Source: an uncultured Collinsella sp. | GTDB taxonomy: Bacteria > Actinomycetota > Coriobacteriia > Coriobacteriales > Coriobacteriaceae | Reading direction: 5' to 3' | Length of the DNA: 13,789 nucleotides | NCBI GenBank assembly: GCA_902494195.1 | Contig: CABUSH010000033.1 | Location: forward strand, 1-13,789 | Shown: positions 1 through 6,223 of the stretch, piece after piece | How positions within the stretch are numbered: the first letter of the stretch is position 1 | How the letters are laid out: each line of letters begins with the position of its first letter | The notes under the pieces: generated by a model | Told to the model about the DNA's origin: nothing | The model's database searches: none | What the model saw: only the letters and a program-made list of their open reading frames with translations | Translations under genes and position numbers: made by a program

Positions 1-96
1 CGTATACAAGGTTTATCGCGAGTTCCGCACGAGCCGGAGAGCACTTAATGTGCTCTCCGTGCGAGCAGGACTGTAGAGCAGGAAACCTTGTATACG
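1..96 (+). repeat. structured palindromic element, copy 1
   Basis: The ends form a perfect 14-bp stem (1-14 with 83-96) that may continue left of the window. Inside is a hairpin with a 9-bp stem (36-44 with 50-58) and loop TTAAT, extended by a 5-bp helix (26-30 with 59-63) across a bulge. The strand between the hairpin and the right arm carries GAGCAGG twice, 6 nt apart. The same core occurs inverted at 4738-4873 with other stem sequences that still pair. No T-run follows, so it is not an ordinary terminator. It could be a noncoding RNA, a REP-like element or a transcript-end structure. Strand is given in the orientation of the shared core and is arbitrary. Confidence 0.75.
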
Positions 97-213
97 CCCG
101 CCCGCTCCCGAGGGACATCTCTCATGCAAAAACTGTCGCTGGGTAAAGTCCGAGGTCAGTGGCGTTTTATACCGAGAAATCCAAAAAAGTTGAAAATTCA
201 TTACAAATTTGCG

Positions 214-242
214 TTGACTTTAGGTAACTAAAGTTTCATACT
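214..242 (+). promoter_or_regulatory. cstA promoter with embedded operator-like inverted repeat
   Basis: TTGACT (214-219) and CATACT (237-242) are separated by 17 nt and form a plausible sigma-70-type promoter, with a start near 249. A perfect 7-bp inverted repeat, ACTTTAG-GTAA-CTAAAGT (217-234), fills the space between the two boxes, the usual place for a repressor site. The half-site is loosely like DtxR/MntR-type metal boxes, but that is only a resemblance. The stretch 97-213 before it shows no credible gene. Confidence 0.5.
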
Positions 243-313
243 CCTTTTCAACCACTGGGGGATGTGAACACGCACGGATCGTTCACATCATGATTGAAGA
301 GGATTTCTTAGAC

Positions 314-358
314 ATGTTCACGCATCAGCTAAACATTATCAGCGTAGTAATTATCTGA
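314..358 (+). CDS. leader peptide rich in Leu/Ile/Val (14 aa)
   Basis: The ORF reads MFTHQLNIISVVII and stops at TGA. A purine-rich GAAGAGGA at 296-303 lies 10 nt upstream and can serve as ribosome binding site. Seven of the last nine codons are Leu, Ile or Val, including CTA, GTA, GTA and two ATT codons that look rare for such a GC-rich genome. The run resembles the control region of enterobacterial IlvL. Its place upstream of overlapping hairpins and a terminator suggests that ribosome stalling on branched-chain codons senses amino acid supply. Seen: the ORF, its codons and structures. Inferred: translation and control of the downstream transporter. Confidence 0.6.
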   Translation: MFTHQLNIISVVII

Positions 359-411
359 TGCGGGTTAGCACATACAGCTAGCCCGTACGATAACGGGCGG
401 CTGATGAAGAT

Positions 412-448
412 GAGGGCCGTCGAGCGCAACCGACGGCCCTCATTTTTT
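412..448 (+). terminator. intrinsic terminator in cstA leader (attenuator)
   Basis: An 11-bp perfect stem (412-422 with 431-441), an 8-nt loop and a run of six T at 443-448. It lies 22 nt upstream of the AGGAGG of cstA and downstream of its promoter. It therefore either attenuates cstA or ends a separate short transcript. Confidence 0.85.
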
Positions 449-483
449 ATGTCTGGGAAGTTCTTTTTAGAGGAGGAAATGTA

Positions 484-2373
484 ATGAACGGAGTTTTGCT
501 CATGGTTGTGGCCGCGGCGGTGCTCGCCTGCGGCTATCTGGGCTATGGCCGATGGCTGGCCAACAAGTGGGGCGTTGACAAAGAGGCCCTCACGCCGGCC
601 AAGCGCATGAAGGACGGCAACAGCTTCTCGCCCGTCTCCGCCTTCACCGCGTTCTCGCACCAGTTCAGCTCGATCTGCGGTGCCGGCCCTGTCACGGGTA
701 CGATCGTCGCCATGGCCTTTGGCTGGCTGCCCGTCGTGCTCTGGGTCCTCGTCGGCGGCATCTTCTTTGGTGCCGTCCACGACTTTGGTGCCCTGTACGC
801 TTCGATGAAGAACAACGGCAAGTCGCTCGCTCAGCTCATCGAGAAGTACATCGGCAAGACCGGCCGTCGCCTGTTCCTGCTGTTCTGCTGGCTGTTCTGC
901 ATCATCGTCATCGCCGCTTTCACCGACATGGTCTGCAAGACGTTCATGTTCACCCCGGCCGTTGACGCTTCTGGTGCTGCTACCGGTGCCATCGACTTCA
1001 CCAAGTCCTATGCCGCCGGCTGCGCTGGTACCATCTCCATCCTGTTCACCTTCGTCGCTATCGCCTTTGGTTGGGCCCAGAAGAAGTTCAACCTCACCGG
1101 CGCTGCCGAGTTCGTCACCGGCGTGGTCCTCATGGTTCTCATGTTCGCCGTCGGTATGCAGTTCCCGGTCTACCTGGATAAGTTCCAGTGGTTCGCCGTC
1201 GTCATGGTCTACCTGGTCTTCGCTGGCGCTATGCCCATCCAGATGCTCAAGACCCCGCGTGACTACCTCACTTCCATCATGATGATCGTCATGATCGTCT
1301 GCGCTGTCCTCGGCATCGTCGTCCTGGGCGTCAACGGTCAGGCCACTATCACCGCTCCGGTCTTCACCGGCTTCTCCACTGCCTCCGGCATGATGTTCCC
1401 GGTCCTGTTCGTCTCCGTCGCTTGCGGTGCTCTCTCCGGTTTCCACAGCCTCGTTTCTTCCGGCACCTCTTCTAAGCAGGTCGAGAAGGAGCAGGACGCC
1501 GTCAAGGTCGGTTACGGCGCCATGATCGTCGAGTCCTTCGTCGGCATCCTTGCCATCATCGTCGCCGGCATCATGTTCTCCGACATGAACACCGCCGGTA
1601 CCGGCGCCCTCAACGCCGGTGTCGCTTCCACCCCGTTCCAGATCTTCGCCGCTGGCATCTCCCGCGGTATGCAGGCCTTCGGTGTTGACGGCACGCTTGC
1701 TACCGTCTTTATGACCATGAACGTCTCCGCTCTGGCCCTGACCTCGCTCGACGCCGTCGCCCGCATCGCTCGCACTTCGTTCTCCGAGTTCTTTGCCCAG
1801 ACCAACGATGCCCTGGCCATCGAGTCCAAGGCCGGCTACATGAAGGTCCTCGGCAACCCCTGGTTCGCCACGGTCGTCACCCTGCTTCCCGGTCTCGCCC
1901 TCGCTTTTGGTGGCTATGCCAACATCTGGCCGCTCTTTGGTGCTTCCAACCAGCTGCTCGGCGGCATGACCATGATCACCCTCGCCGTGTTCTGCAAGTG
2001 CACCGGCCGCAAGGGCTGGATGCTCTACGTGCCCGTCGTCTTCCTGCTCTGCTGCACCTTCACCTCGCTGGTCCAGAGCGCCATGGGCTGCATGACCGCC
2101 GTCCAGGCCTACGGTTTCTTCGGTACCATCCCGGCTACCGCCACCACGGCCGCCGTCTCCGTCGCCGCCACCAAGGGCCTGCAGCTCGTCTTTGCTGTCC
2201 TGCTGATGGTCCTGGGCCTCATCGTTGCCGTTAACTGCCTCAAGGAGTTCTTCGGCAAGGAGGCTGGCTCCATGCCCGACGAGGAACCCGAGTGGTCCGA
2301 GATGGGCAAGGCCGAGTATGGCCGCGCCGCTGCCGCTGAGGCTCCTGCCGACGCCGAGGCCGCCAAGGCTTAG
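484..2373 (+). CDS. cstA: CstA-family transporter (pyruvate or peptide uptake)
   Basis: A 629-residue integral membrane protein of the carbon starvation CstA family. Residues 57-72 carry the family signature (HQFSSICGAGPVTG), followed by GWLP and GAVHDFGALYAS near 80-108; a second family block, WPLFGASNQLLGG, lies near 481. Many hydrophobic segments fill the chain up to about residue 590, and the last 40 residues are an acidic, Ala-rich cytosolic-type tail. Known members (E. coli CstA and BtsT) import pyruvate with protons, and some are tied to peptide use; the substrate here is not shown. AGGAGG at 471-476 sits 7 nt before the ATG. Codon use is strongly biased to C-ending codons, suggesting high expression. 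It is monocistronic, between a leader with an attenuator and a terminator. Confidence 0.93.
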   Translation: MNGVLLMVVAAAVLACGYLGYGRWLANKWGVDKEALTPAKRMKDGNSFSPVSAFTAFSHQFSSICGAGPVTGTIVAMAFGWLPVVLWVLVGGIFFGAVHDFGALYASMKNNGKSLAQLIEKYIGKTGRRLFLLFCWLFCIIVIAAFTDMVCKTFMFTPAVDASGAATGAIDFTKSYAAGCAGTISILFTFVAIAFGWAQKKFNLTGAAEFVTGVVLMVLMFAVGMQFPVYLDKFQWFAVVMVYLVFAGAMPIQMLKTPRDYLTSIMMIVMIVCAVLGIVVLGVNGQATITAPVFTGFSTASGMMFPVLFVSVACGALSGFHSLVSSGTSSKQVEKEQDAVKVGYGAMIVESFVGILAIIVAGIMFSDMNTAGTGALNAGVASTPFQIFAAGISRGMQAFGVDGTLATVFMTMNVSALALTSLDAVARIARTSFSEFFAQTNDALAIESKAGYMKVLGNPWFATVVTLLPGLALAFGGYANIWPLFGASNQLLGGMTMITLAVFCKCTGRKGWMLYVPVVFLLCCTFTSLVQSAMGCMTAVQAYGFFGTIPATATTAAVSVAATKGLQLVFAVLLMVLGLIVAVNCLKEFFGKEAGSMPDEEPEWSEMGKAEYGRAAAAEAPADAEAAKA

Positions 2374-2412
2374 TCGACCTGACGAGTTGAACGCCACATC
2401 TATATGACTCGG

Positions 2413-2452
2413 AAAGACCGGGTCCGCGACTTCGCGGGCTCGGTCTTTTTTT
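2413..2452 (+). terminator. intrinsic terminator after cstA
   Basis: A stem from 2413-2428 to 2433-2448 (AAAGACCG pairing with CGGTCTTT, then wobble pairs and CCGCG/CGCGG), a 4-nt loop and seven T at 2446-2452. It closes the cstA transcript 40 nt after the stop codon. Confidence 0.9.
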
Positions 2453-2557
2453 CATGCAAAAGCGGGTGACGCTCGAGTGTTCTCGCAGATGTTTTGCATG
2501 GATAAGGGCGCGCGTTGTACCATATGGACGTATATGTGTGCATATGAAAGGGGCCCC

Positions 2558-4729
2558 GTGGCCAAGACGGTATATTCCGATAACCAAAATAATGTCGATG
2601 CCCTGGCTGAGCGTCTGAGCAGCCAGACGTCGCTTTCTGCCGAGCGTGCCAAGCTGGTTGCCTACGACCTGCTCTGCCGCAAGGCGCTCAAGATTAAGTC
2701 GAGTGCGCTGGCGCAAATTTTTCGCTCCGTCGATAAGGAATGTGACACCAAGGCGATGCGCGATGAGCTTATCGCGGCAAACATTGTGACCAAGATCGAG
2801 GGTAGCGGCATTAACGGGCGCCCGGCGTTCTATACCATCAATGCCGAGATCCGCGATGCCCAGGAGCAGCCTGCCGAGTCCGTCGAGGATTTTGTCGTCG
2901 AGGATTCCGCTGACGTGCCTGCTGTGGAAGAAGCTGCTCCGCGTGAGCATGTCGATACCGATGAGTTGCTCGATGAGAACGTCGTGCGTGCCTTTACGGC
3001 CAAGGCAGGACGCGGCGGTTTTGGCGGGGGTGGCAAGCGCGATGCGCAGCGCCGCGCCCAGCAGGAGCGCTTCCGTCGCGCCGTTGCTCAAAAGGGTGAG
3101 ACGGATGCTGAGGCCGTCGAGGAAAAGTCTGTCGGGATGCAGGAGCCGACTCGCACTCAAGAGCATGCTGAGATCCAGGAGCCCGAGCGTCGCCGCGGTG
3201 CCCACTTTAAGGCCGAGCAGCGAGGTATTGCATGCGAGGTCCAGGATTCCGTCGAGGCTGCTGACGCGTCCGATGAACCGGTCAAGAAGGCTCCGGGTTC
3301 GTGTCGTCCCGGCCGCGGTTTTGCGGGACGCGCGTATCCCGTAAAGCATCAGGAGAAGGGCGAGTCGGTTTCGACCACTCAGGACGAGAAGGCCGTTGAG
3401 CCGGCGGCTCGCGAACAGAAGCCTGTTGAGCCGCAGCTTGAGGTTGTTGCCGAGGCCAAGGGCCAGCAGCCTACTGATGAGCAGACGGAGCAGGGCGCGT
3501 CGAGCAAGCCTCGCCGCCGTCGCCATCGTGGGGGCCGCAGTTCCCATGCCGAGACTGCAGTCGAGAGGACCACGCCGCAGGACGAGGATGCGAAGGCCGA
3601 GGTTTCTTCGGGGCAGCCTAAGCGCCAGCCTGCGAAGGAGAGCAAGTCCGATCGTCCGCAGAAGCAGGCGTCTATGCCGAAGTGCGAGCGCAATTCCCAA
3701 GGCGATTCTAAGCGCAAGTCTCAGAGGAAGCCGGAGTCTGCCGCAGCAGATACTGTTGCCCAGCAGCCCAAGTCGGCCGTTCACGGCGAGGTCTCGGCGT
3801 TTGCCCTTGCCCGCGTTTTAGGCAGGCAGCTGCTCAAAGTTGTCCCTACGCCCACGGCGCTCTCTAAGATCAAGGAGCAGCAGACACAGATCGTAAAGGT
3901 TGAGGGCAAGGACGGCAAAAAGGCTCCGCAGCGCACTCAGCACAACGAGATGTCCAACCGCAAGATTGCCGAGGAAATCGCAATCATCCAGGCTTGGATC
4001 GAGCAGAATCGAGGTGCCGATACGCCGGTTGCCTCGCGCCGCCAGCGTGCCTACCAGATCTTTAACGACGAGAAGGCTTTTGACGGCAAGCACGGTGAGC
4101 GCCTGATCAGGCGTATGACCGAAAAGGGTATCAGCATGCAGGCGATCAAGGTCGCTCCCAATCGCCCCGTGCACTTTACGGGCTTCTTTACGCTGGGAGC
4201 CGACAAGCCGTTCATTATGGTCGAGAACCTGGACACCTACGACGAGATCGTCAAGCTGCTGCGTGGCCGCAAGCACGCCAAGCTCTTTGGCATCAAGGTG
4301 GGCGGCGTGATTTTTGGCGGCGGATGCAAGGCGAGCGTCTCGCATGCCCTGGACGATTATCTGGCCGAGATTGGCTATCGCTTTAACTACGTCTACTACG
4401 TGGGCGATATCGATCGCGAGGGCGCGCGCATCGTCGAGCAGACTCGCAATGCCAATGTGGTTGAGATTCGCCTGCATGCCGGCATGTATCGCGCTATGCT
4501 CGCCGAGCATAAGCGTCGCGTGAAGGCCGGCGGAGAGTGCGAGCCCGCGGCTGCCAACCAGGGTGTGCCGCAGAACCTGGCAGCGACGATCAAGGATCTG
4601 CCCATGGTTACGCGCGTGCAGTTCCGCAACGTGCTACGTGAAGGCGGGCGCATTCCGCAGGAGATCCTGATGACCGCAGACTATCGGGATGGCGACTCGG
4701 GAAGCTTCGACCGCATGCTGAACAATTAG
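2558..4729 (+). CDS. standalone JetD-like (DUF2220/TOPRIM) protein with winged-helix N-terminus
   Basis: 723 residues from GTG 2558, chosen because AAAGGGG (2547-2553) lies just before it; an in-frame ATG at 2477 lacks such a site. Residues 1-100 look like a winged helix ending in a wing (GINGRPAFYTI). Residues about 100-405 are low-complexity, rich in Glu, Gln, Arg, Lys and Ala, with basic patches such as RRRRHRGGR, and are probably disordered. Residues about 409-723 match the JetD C-terminal pattern: MVENLDTY with Glu556, IFGGGCK, then YYVGDIDREG with Asp617 and Asp619, the TOPRIM acidic residues. JetD is the DNA-cleaving subunit of Wadjet plasmid defence, and TOPRIM domains bind Mg2+ and act on DNA. 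No JetA, JetB or JetC is nearby. Domain assignment is fairly sure; the role is unknown. Other TOPRIM nucleases or a nucleoid protein are alternatives. Confidence 0.75.
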   Translation: MAKTVYSDNQNNVDALAERLSSQTSLSAERAKLVAYDLLCRKALKIKSSALAQIFRSVDKECDTKAMRDELIAANIVTKIEGSGINGRPAFYTINAEIRDAQEQPAESVEDFVVEDSADVPAVEEAAPREHVDTDELLDENVVRAFTAKAGRGGFGGGGKRDAQRRAQQERFRRAVAQKGETDAEAVEEKSVGMQEPTRTQEHAEIQEPERRRGAHFKAEQRGIACEVQDSVEAADASDEPVKKAPGSCRPGRGFAGRAYPVKHQEKGESVSTTQDEKAVEPAAREQKPVEPQLEVVAEAKGQQPTDEQTEQGASSKPRRRRHRGGRSSHAETAVERTTPQDEDAKAEVSSGQPKRQPAKESKSDRPQKQASMPKCERNSQGDSKRKSQRKPESAAADTVAQQPKSAVHGEVSAFALARVLGRQLLKVVPTPTALSKIKEQQTQIVKVEGKDGKKAPQRTQHNEMSNRKIAEEIAIIQAWIEQNRGADTPVASRRQRAYQIFNDEKAFDGKHGERLIRRMTEKGISMQAIKVAPNRPVHFTGFFTLGADKPFIMVENLDTYDEIVKLLRGRKHAKLFGIKVGGVIFGGGCKASVSHALDDYLAEIGYRFNYVYYVGDIDREGARIVEQTRNANVVEIRLHAGMYRAMLAEHKRRVKAGGECEPAAANQGVPQNLAATIKDLPMVTRVQFRNVLREGGRIPQEILMTADYRDGDSGSFDRMLNN

Positions 4730-4737
4730 ATTCCGCC

Positions 4738-4873
4738 GGCCCCGGGAGAGCGGGGACACCGGCTTAGGTTTCCTGCTCTACAGTCCTGCTCACGACGGAG
4801 GCCACATTAAGTGGCCTCCTGTTCGTGCGGAACTCGCGATAAACCTAAGCCGGTGTCCCCGCTCTCCCGGGCC
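4738..4873 (-). repeat. structured palindromic element, copy 2 (inverted)
   Basis: The arms 4741-4771 and 4841-4871 are a perfect 31-bp inverted repeat, extended by GG/CC across one bulged C. Read on the minus strand, the 69-nt interior matches copy 1: ATCGCGAGTTCCGCACGA next to one arm and GAGCAGGACTGTAGAGCAGG next to the other. The central hairpin keeps loop TTAAT with a 9-bp stem, but two pairs are changed on both sides. It starts 9 nt after the stop codon of the JetD-like gene. No T-run flanks it on either strand. Confidence 0.85.
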
Positions 4874-4935
4874 TGTGGTTACTCGGTTGTTGCATGCGGC
4901 TCGCTTTTCGGAACAGGGCTGATAATTCTAGATGC

Positions 4936-4975
4936 AAGGCGCTCTTGGTCGTTATGGGCCTGGGGCGTCTGTCTT
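4936..4975 (+). terminator. diverged copy of the tRNA terminator hairpin
   Basis: This stretch aligns over its whole length with the hairpin at 5024-5064, including the identical loop GTTATG and flanking GGGC. Stem 4938-4950 with 4957-4969 has 12 of 13 positions paired, four of them G-U wobbles when read as plus-strand RNA, so folding is kept on the plus strand. The following TGTCTT is a weak T-run. It looks like an old duplicate of the neighbouring terminator. Confidence 0.45.
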
Positions 4976-5018
4976 ATATAGGTAGATTCCTTGCGGGTTC
5001 GAATCCCTCCGCTTGCCC
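4963..5018 (+). pseudogene. tRNA-like 3' fragment (degenerate tRNA)
   Basis: Positions 4995-5011 are identical to 17 nt of the T-arm region of the nearby tRNA-Gln, in opposite orientation. GGTAGA at 4981-4986 resembles a D-loop, and GGGCG (4963-4967) could pair with TGCCC (5014-5018) as a short acceptor stem. No anticodon arm fits, the T-stem has a C-C mismatch and no CCA end follows. This is best read as a tRNA remnant with its middle deleted, sitting between two terminator-like hairpins. Confidence 0.4.
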
Positions 5019-5020
5019 AC

Positions 5021-5064
5021 AAGAAAGCGCCCTGGGCCGTTATGGGCTCAGGGCGCTCAATTTT
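5021..5064. terminator. bidirectional terminator, including for tRNA-Gln
   Basis: A 13-bp hairpin (5026-5038 with 5045-5057) with loop GTTATG. On the minus strand it is followed by TTTCTT (from 5026 downward) and would end the tRNA-Gln transcript. On the plus strand it is followed by CAATTTT. Confidence 0.75.
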
Positions 5065-5066
5065 AA

Positions 5067-5141
5067 TGGCTGGGACGGAGGGATTCGAACCCCCAACAGC
5101 CGGCACCAAAAACCGGAGTTCTACCGTTGAACTACGTCCCA
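5067..5141 (-). tRNA. tRNA-Gln (anticodon TTG)
   Basis: The cloverleaf is complete on the minus strand: acceptor TGGGACG/CGTCCCA, D-stem GTTC/GAAC, anticodon stem CCGGT/GCCGG with loop TTTTGGT (anticodon TTG, reading CAA), T-stem GGGGG/CCCTC with loop TTCGAAT. Discriminator G73 and an encoded CCA (5067-5069) follow. The U1-A72 pair and G73 fit glutamine tRNAs. It lies 38 nt downstream of the peptidoglycan-binding gene on the same strand and may share its transcript. Confidence 0.95.
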
Positions 5142-5179
5142 ATGTGTGGTGTTGCCCAAAAGCAACTCGTTTAGTTTAC

Positions 5180-6085
5180 CTAATCTGCGAGGGCATCGCA
5201 AACGCCATCGAGCAGGCGTACGGCGAGTGTCTGCGCGTCGCTGGCCGTGAAGGTGCCGTTGTAGCGCGTCATGCCCGTGAGCTCAATGCGAATGCGTGCT
5301 GGCTTCTGCTGCGCGGCGACATTGGCAGTGCGGATGCGCTGGGCCAGGTTATGGCACTCGGCGAGGGCGATCGTGGCGCGCGGCGCTGCATCTGCGGGCA
5401 GCTCATCGCTTGCAATTTCGAGCACCAGGTCGACATCGGTCGGGACCTTGGAGTCACAGAGCATCATGCCACTGTTGTCGGTCGTCGCCGTGGCGATGTT
5501 CCACATGCGCGACGCTATGCTACGCGCAATGGGGTCCTCGCCGATAACGGCAATCTGGAAGCGCTCGAGCACGTTGGCGGCGCGAGCAAAACCGATGCGA
5601 GACTCGGCTTCGGTGACCGAGGGCTTACCCTCCCACACATGGTGCAGGCGGTTGATGTAGGCGTAGGTGTCCTGGAAGGCCATGCCGTCGGCAAACAGGC
5701 CGACATTTTCCTGGAACTGCTGCAGGGCGGCCTCGGTATGCGGACCAAAGTAGCCGTCGTCTTCACCACAGGCAAAGCCCAAAACGTTGAGAGCGCGCTG
5801 CAGGGCCTGCACATCGGCGCCATGGAAATTGGGCATGCGCAGATAGAGGGTGCGGTCGCCCAGCTTATACGAAGCGTCTACAAGGGCGCTCCAGCAGGGG
5901 ATATCGACGGCATGGCCGGCAGCAAGGCCGCTGTCGAGCCTGAAGGTGCTGACGGCCTGCTCAGTGGTGGCTCCAAAGTACTTGTCGGTGACTTCGGCGG
6001 CATCAATCGTGTAGCCGAGCTGCAGGAGACGAGACTGCACGTCCTCGACGGCTGCTCCTTGCATGCCCGTTGTAATAGGTTCCAT
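5180..6085 (-). CDS. two peptidoglycan-binding domains plus degenerate amidase-like domain
   Basis: 301 residues. Two PG_binding_1 repeats are visible: residues 7-54 (GAAVEDVQSRLLQLGY, then YFGATTEQAVSTF) and 89-130 (GADVQALQRALNVLGF, then GYFGPHTEAALQQF). The rest (about 170-301) has an order of segments like an N-acetylmuramoyl-L-alanine amidase (Amidase_3): a strand VDLVLEIAS where active enzymes have a Zn-binding His, and IRIELTGMTRYN where they have an ELG-type block with the catalytic Glu. The DPGHGG entry motif is missing and the domain is short, so it is probably inactive. Actinobacterial CwlM proteins share this two-plus-amidase layout and act as regulators of wall synthesis; the link is only by analogy. 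No signal peptide is seen, so it is likely cytosolic. GAAAGGGG (6093-6100) marks the start. Confidence 0.75.
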   Translation of the reverse strand: MEPITTGMQGAAVEDVQSRLLQLGYTIDAAEVTDKYFGATTEQAVSTFRLDSGLAAGHAVDIPCWSALVDASYKLGDRTLYLRMPNFHGADVQALQRALNVLGFACGEDDGYFGPHTEAALQQFQENVGLFADGMAFQDTYAYINRLHHVWEGKPSVTEAESRIGFARAANVLERFQIAVIGEDPIARSIASRMWNIATATTDNSGMMLCDSKVPTDVDLVLEIASDELPADAAPRATIALAECHNLAQRIRTANVAAQQKPARIRIELTGMTRYNGTFTASDAQTLAVRLLDGVCDALAD

Positions 6086-6223
6086 GAACGAACCCCTTTC
6101 GGCGTACCATTCGTACTATTTGAGCGTCTGTCGGATAGACAACGCAAAGGGATGCATAAACATGCACTCAACAGTGTAGCAAGTTGTGCCTAAATACGCT
6201 GCTGACAGGTTTTATAACCCCAG

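Larger units (their letters stand above)
249..450 (+). promoter_or_regulatory. 5' leader of cstA, probable attenuator
   Basis: This transcribed leader contains several helices: 261-269 with 281-289 (9 bp), 321-328 with 355-362 (8 bp), 359-369 with 377-387 (11 bp with wobbles), 381-386 with 393-398 (6 bp), and a terminator at 412-448. The second, third and fourth overlap, so they cannot all form at once, as expected of a switch. The left arm of the second helix lies in the leader peptide ORF, and its right arm covers the stop codon. CATCAGC at 323-329 can also pair with GCTGATG at 400-406. I found no strong antiterminator that directly captures the terminator arm, so the mechanism is not fully explained. 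Confidence 0.55.

Noticed and set aside
131..160. GGGTAAAGTCCGAGG resembles a piece of RNase P RNA
   Set aside because: Only a short match to one conserved block; the other conserved blocks and helices are absent nearby.
13..201. 62-codon minus-strand ORF at the left edge
   Set aside because: It runs through the palindromic element, has no ribosome binding site and no recognisable protein features.
264..288. TGTGA...TCACA as a CRP site upstream of cstA
   Set aside because: The half-sites are 15 nt apart instead of 6, and they lie downstream of the predicted start of transcription.
325..2397. 690-codon minus-strand ORF opposite cstA
   Set aside because: Low-complexity Asp/Gly/Glu/His-rich composition is the mirror of the biased codons of cstA; no start signal.
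4991..6193. 400-codon plus-strand ORF
   Set aside because: It starts in the tRNA-like fragment, crosses tRNA-Gln antisense and then shadows the peptidoglycan-binding gene.
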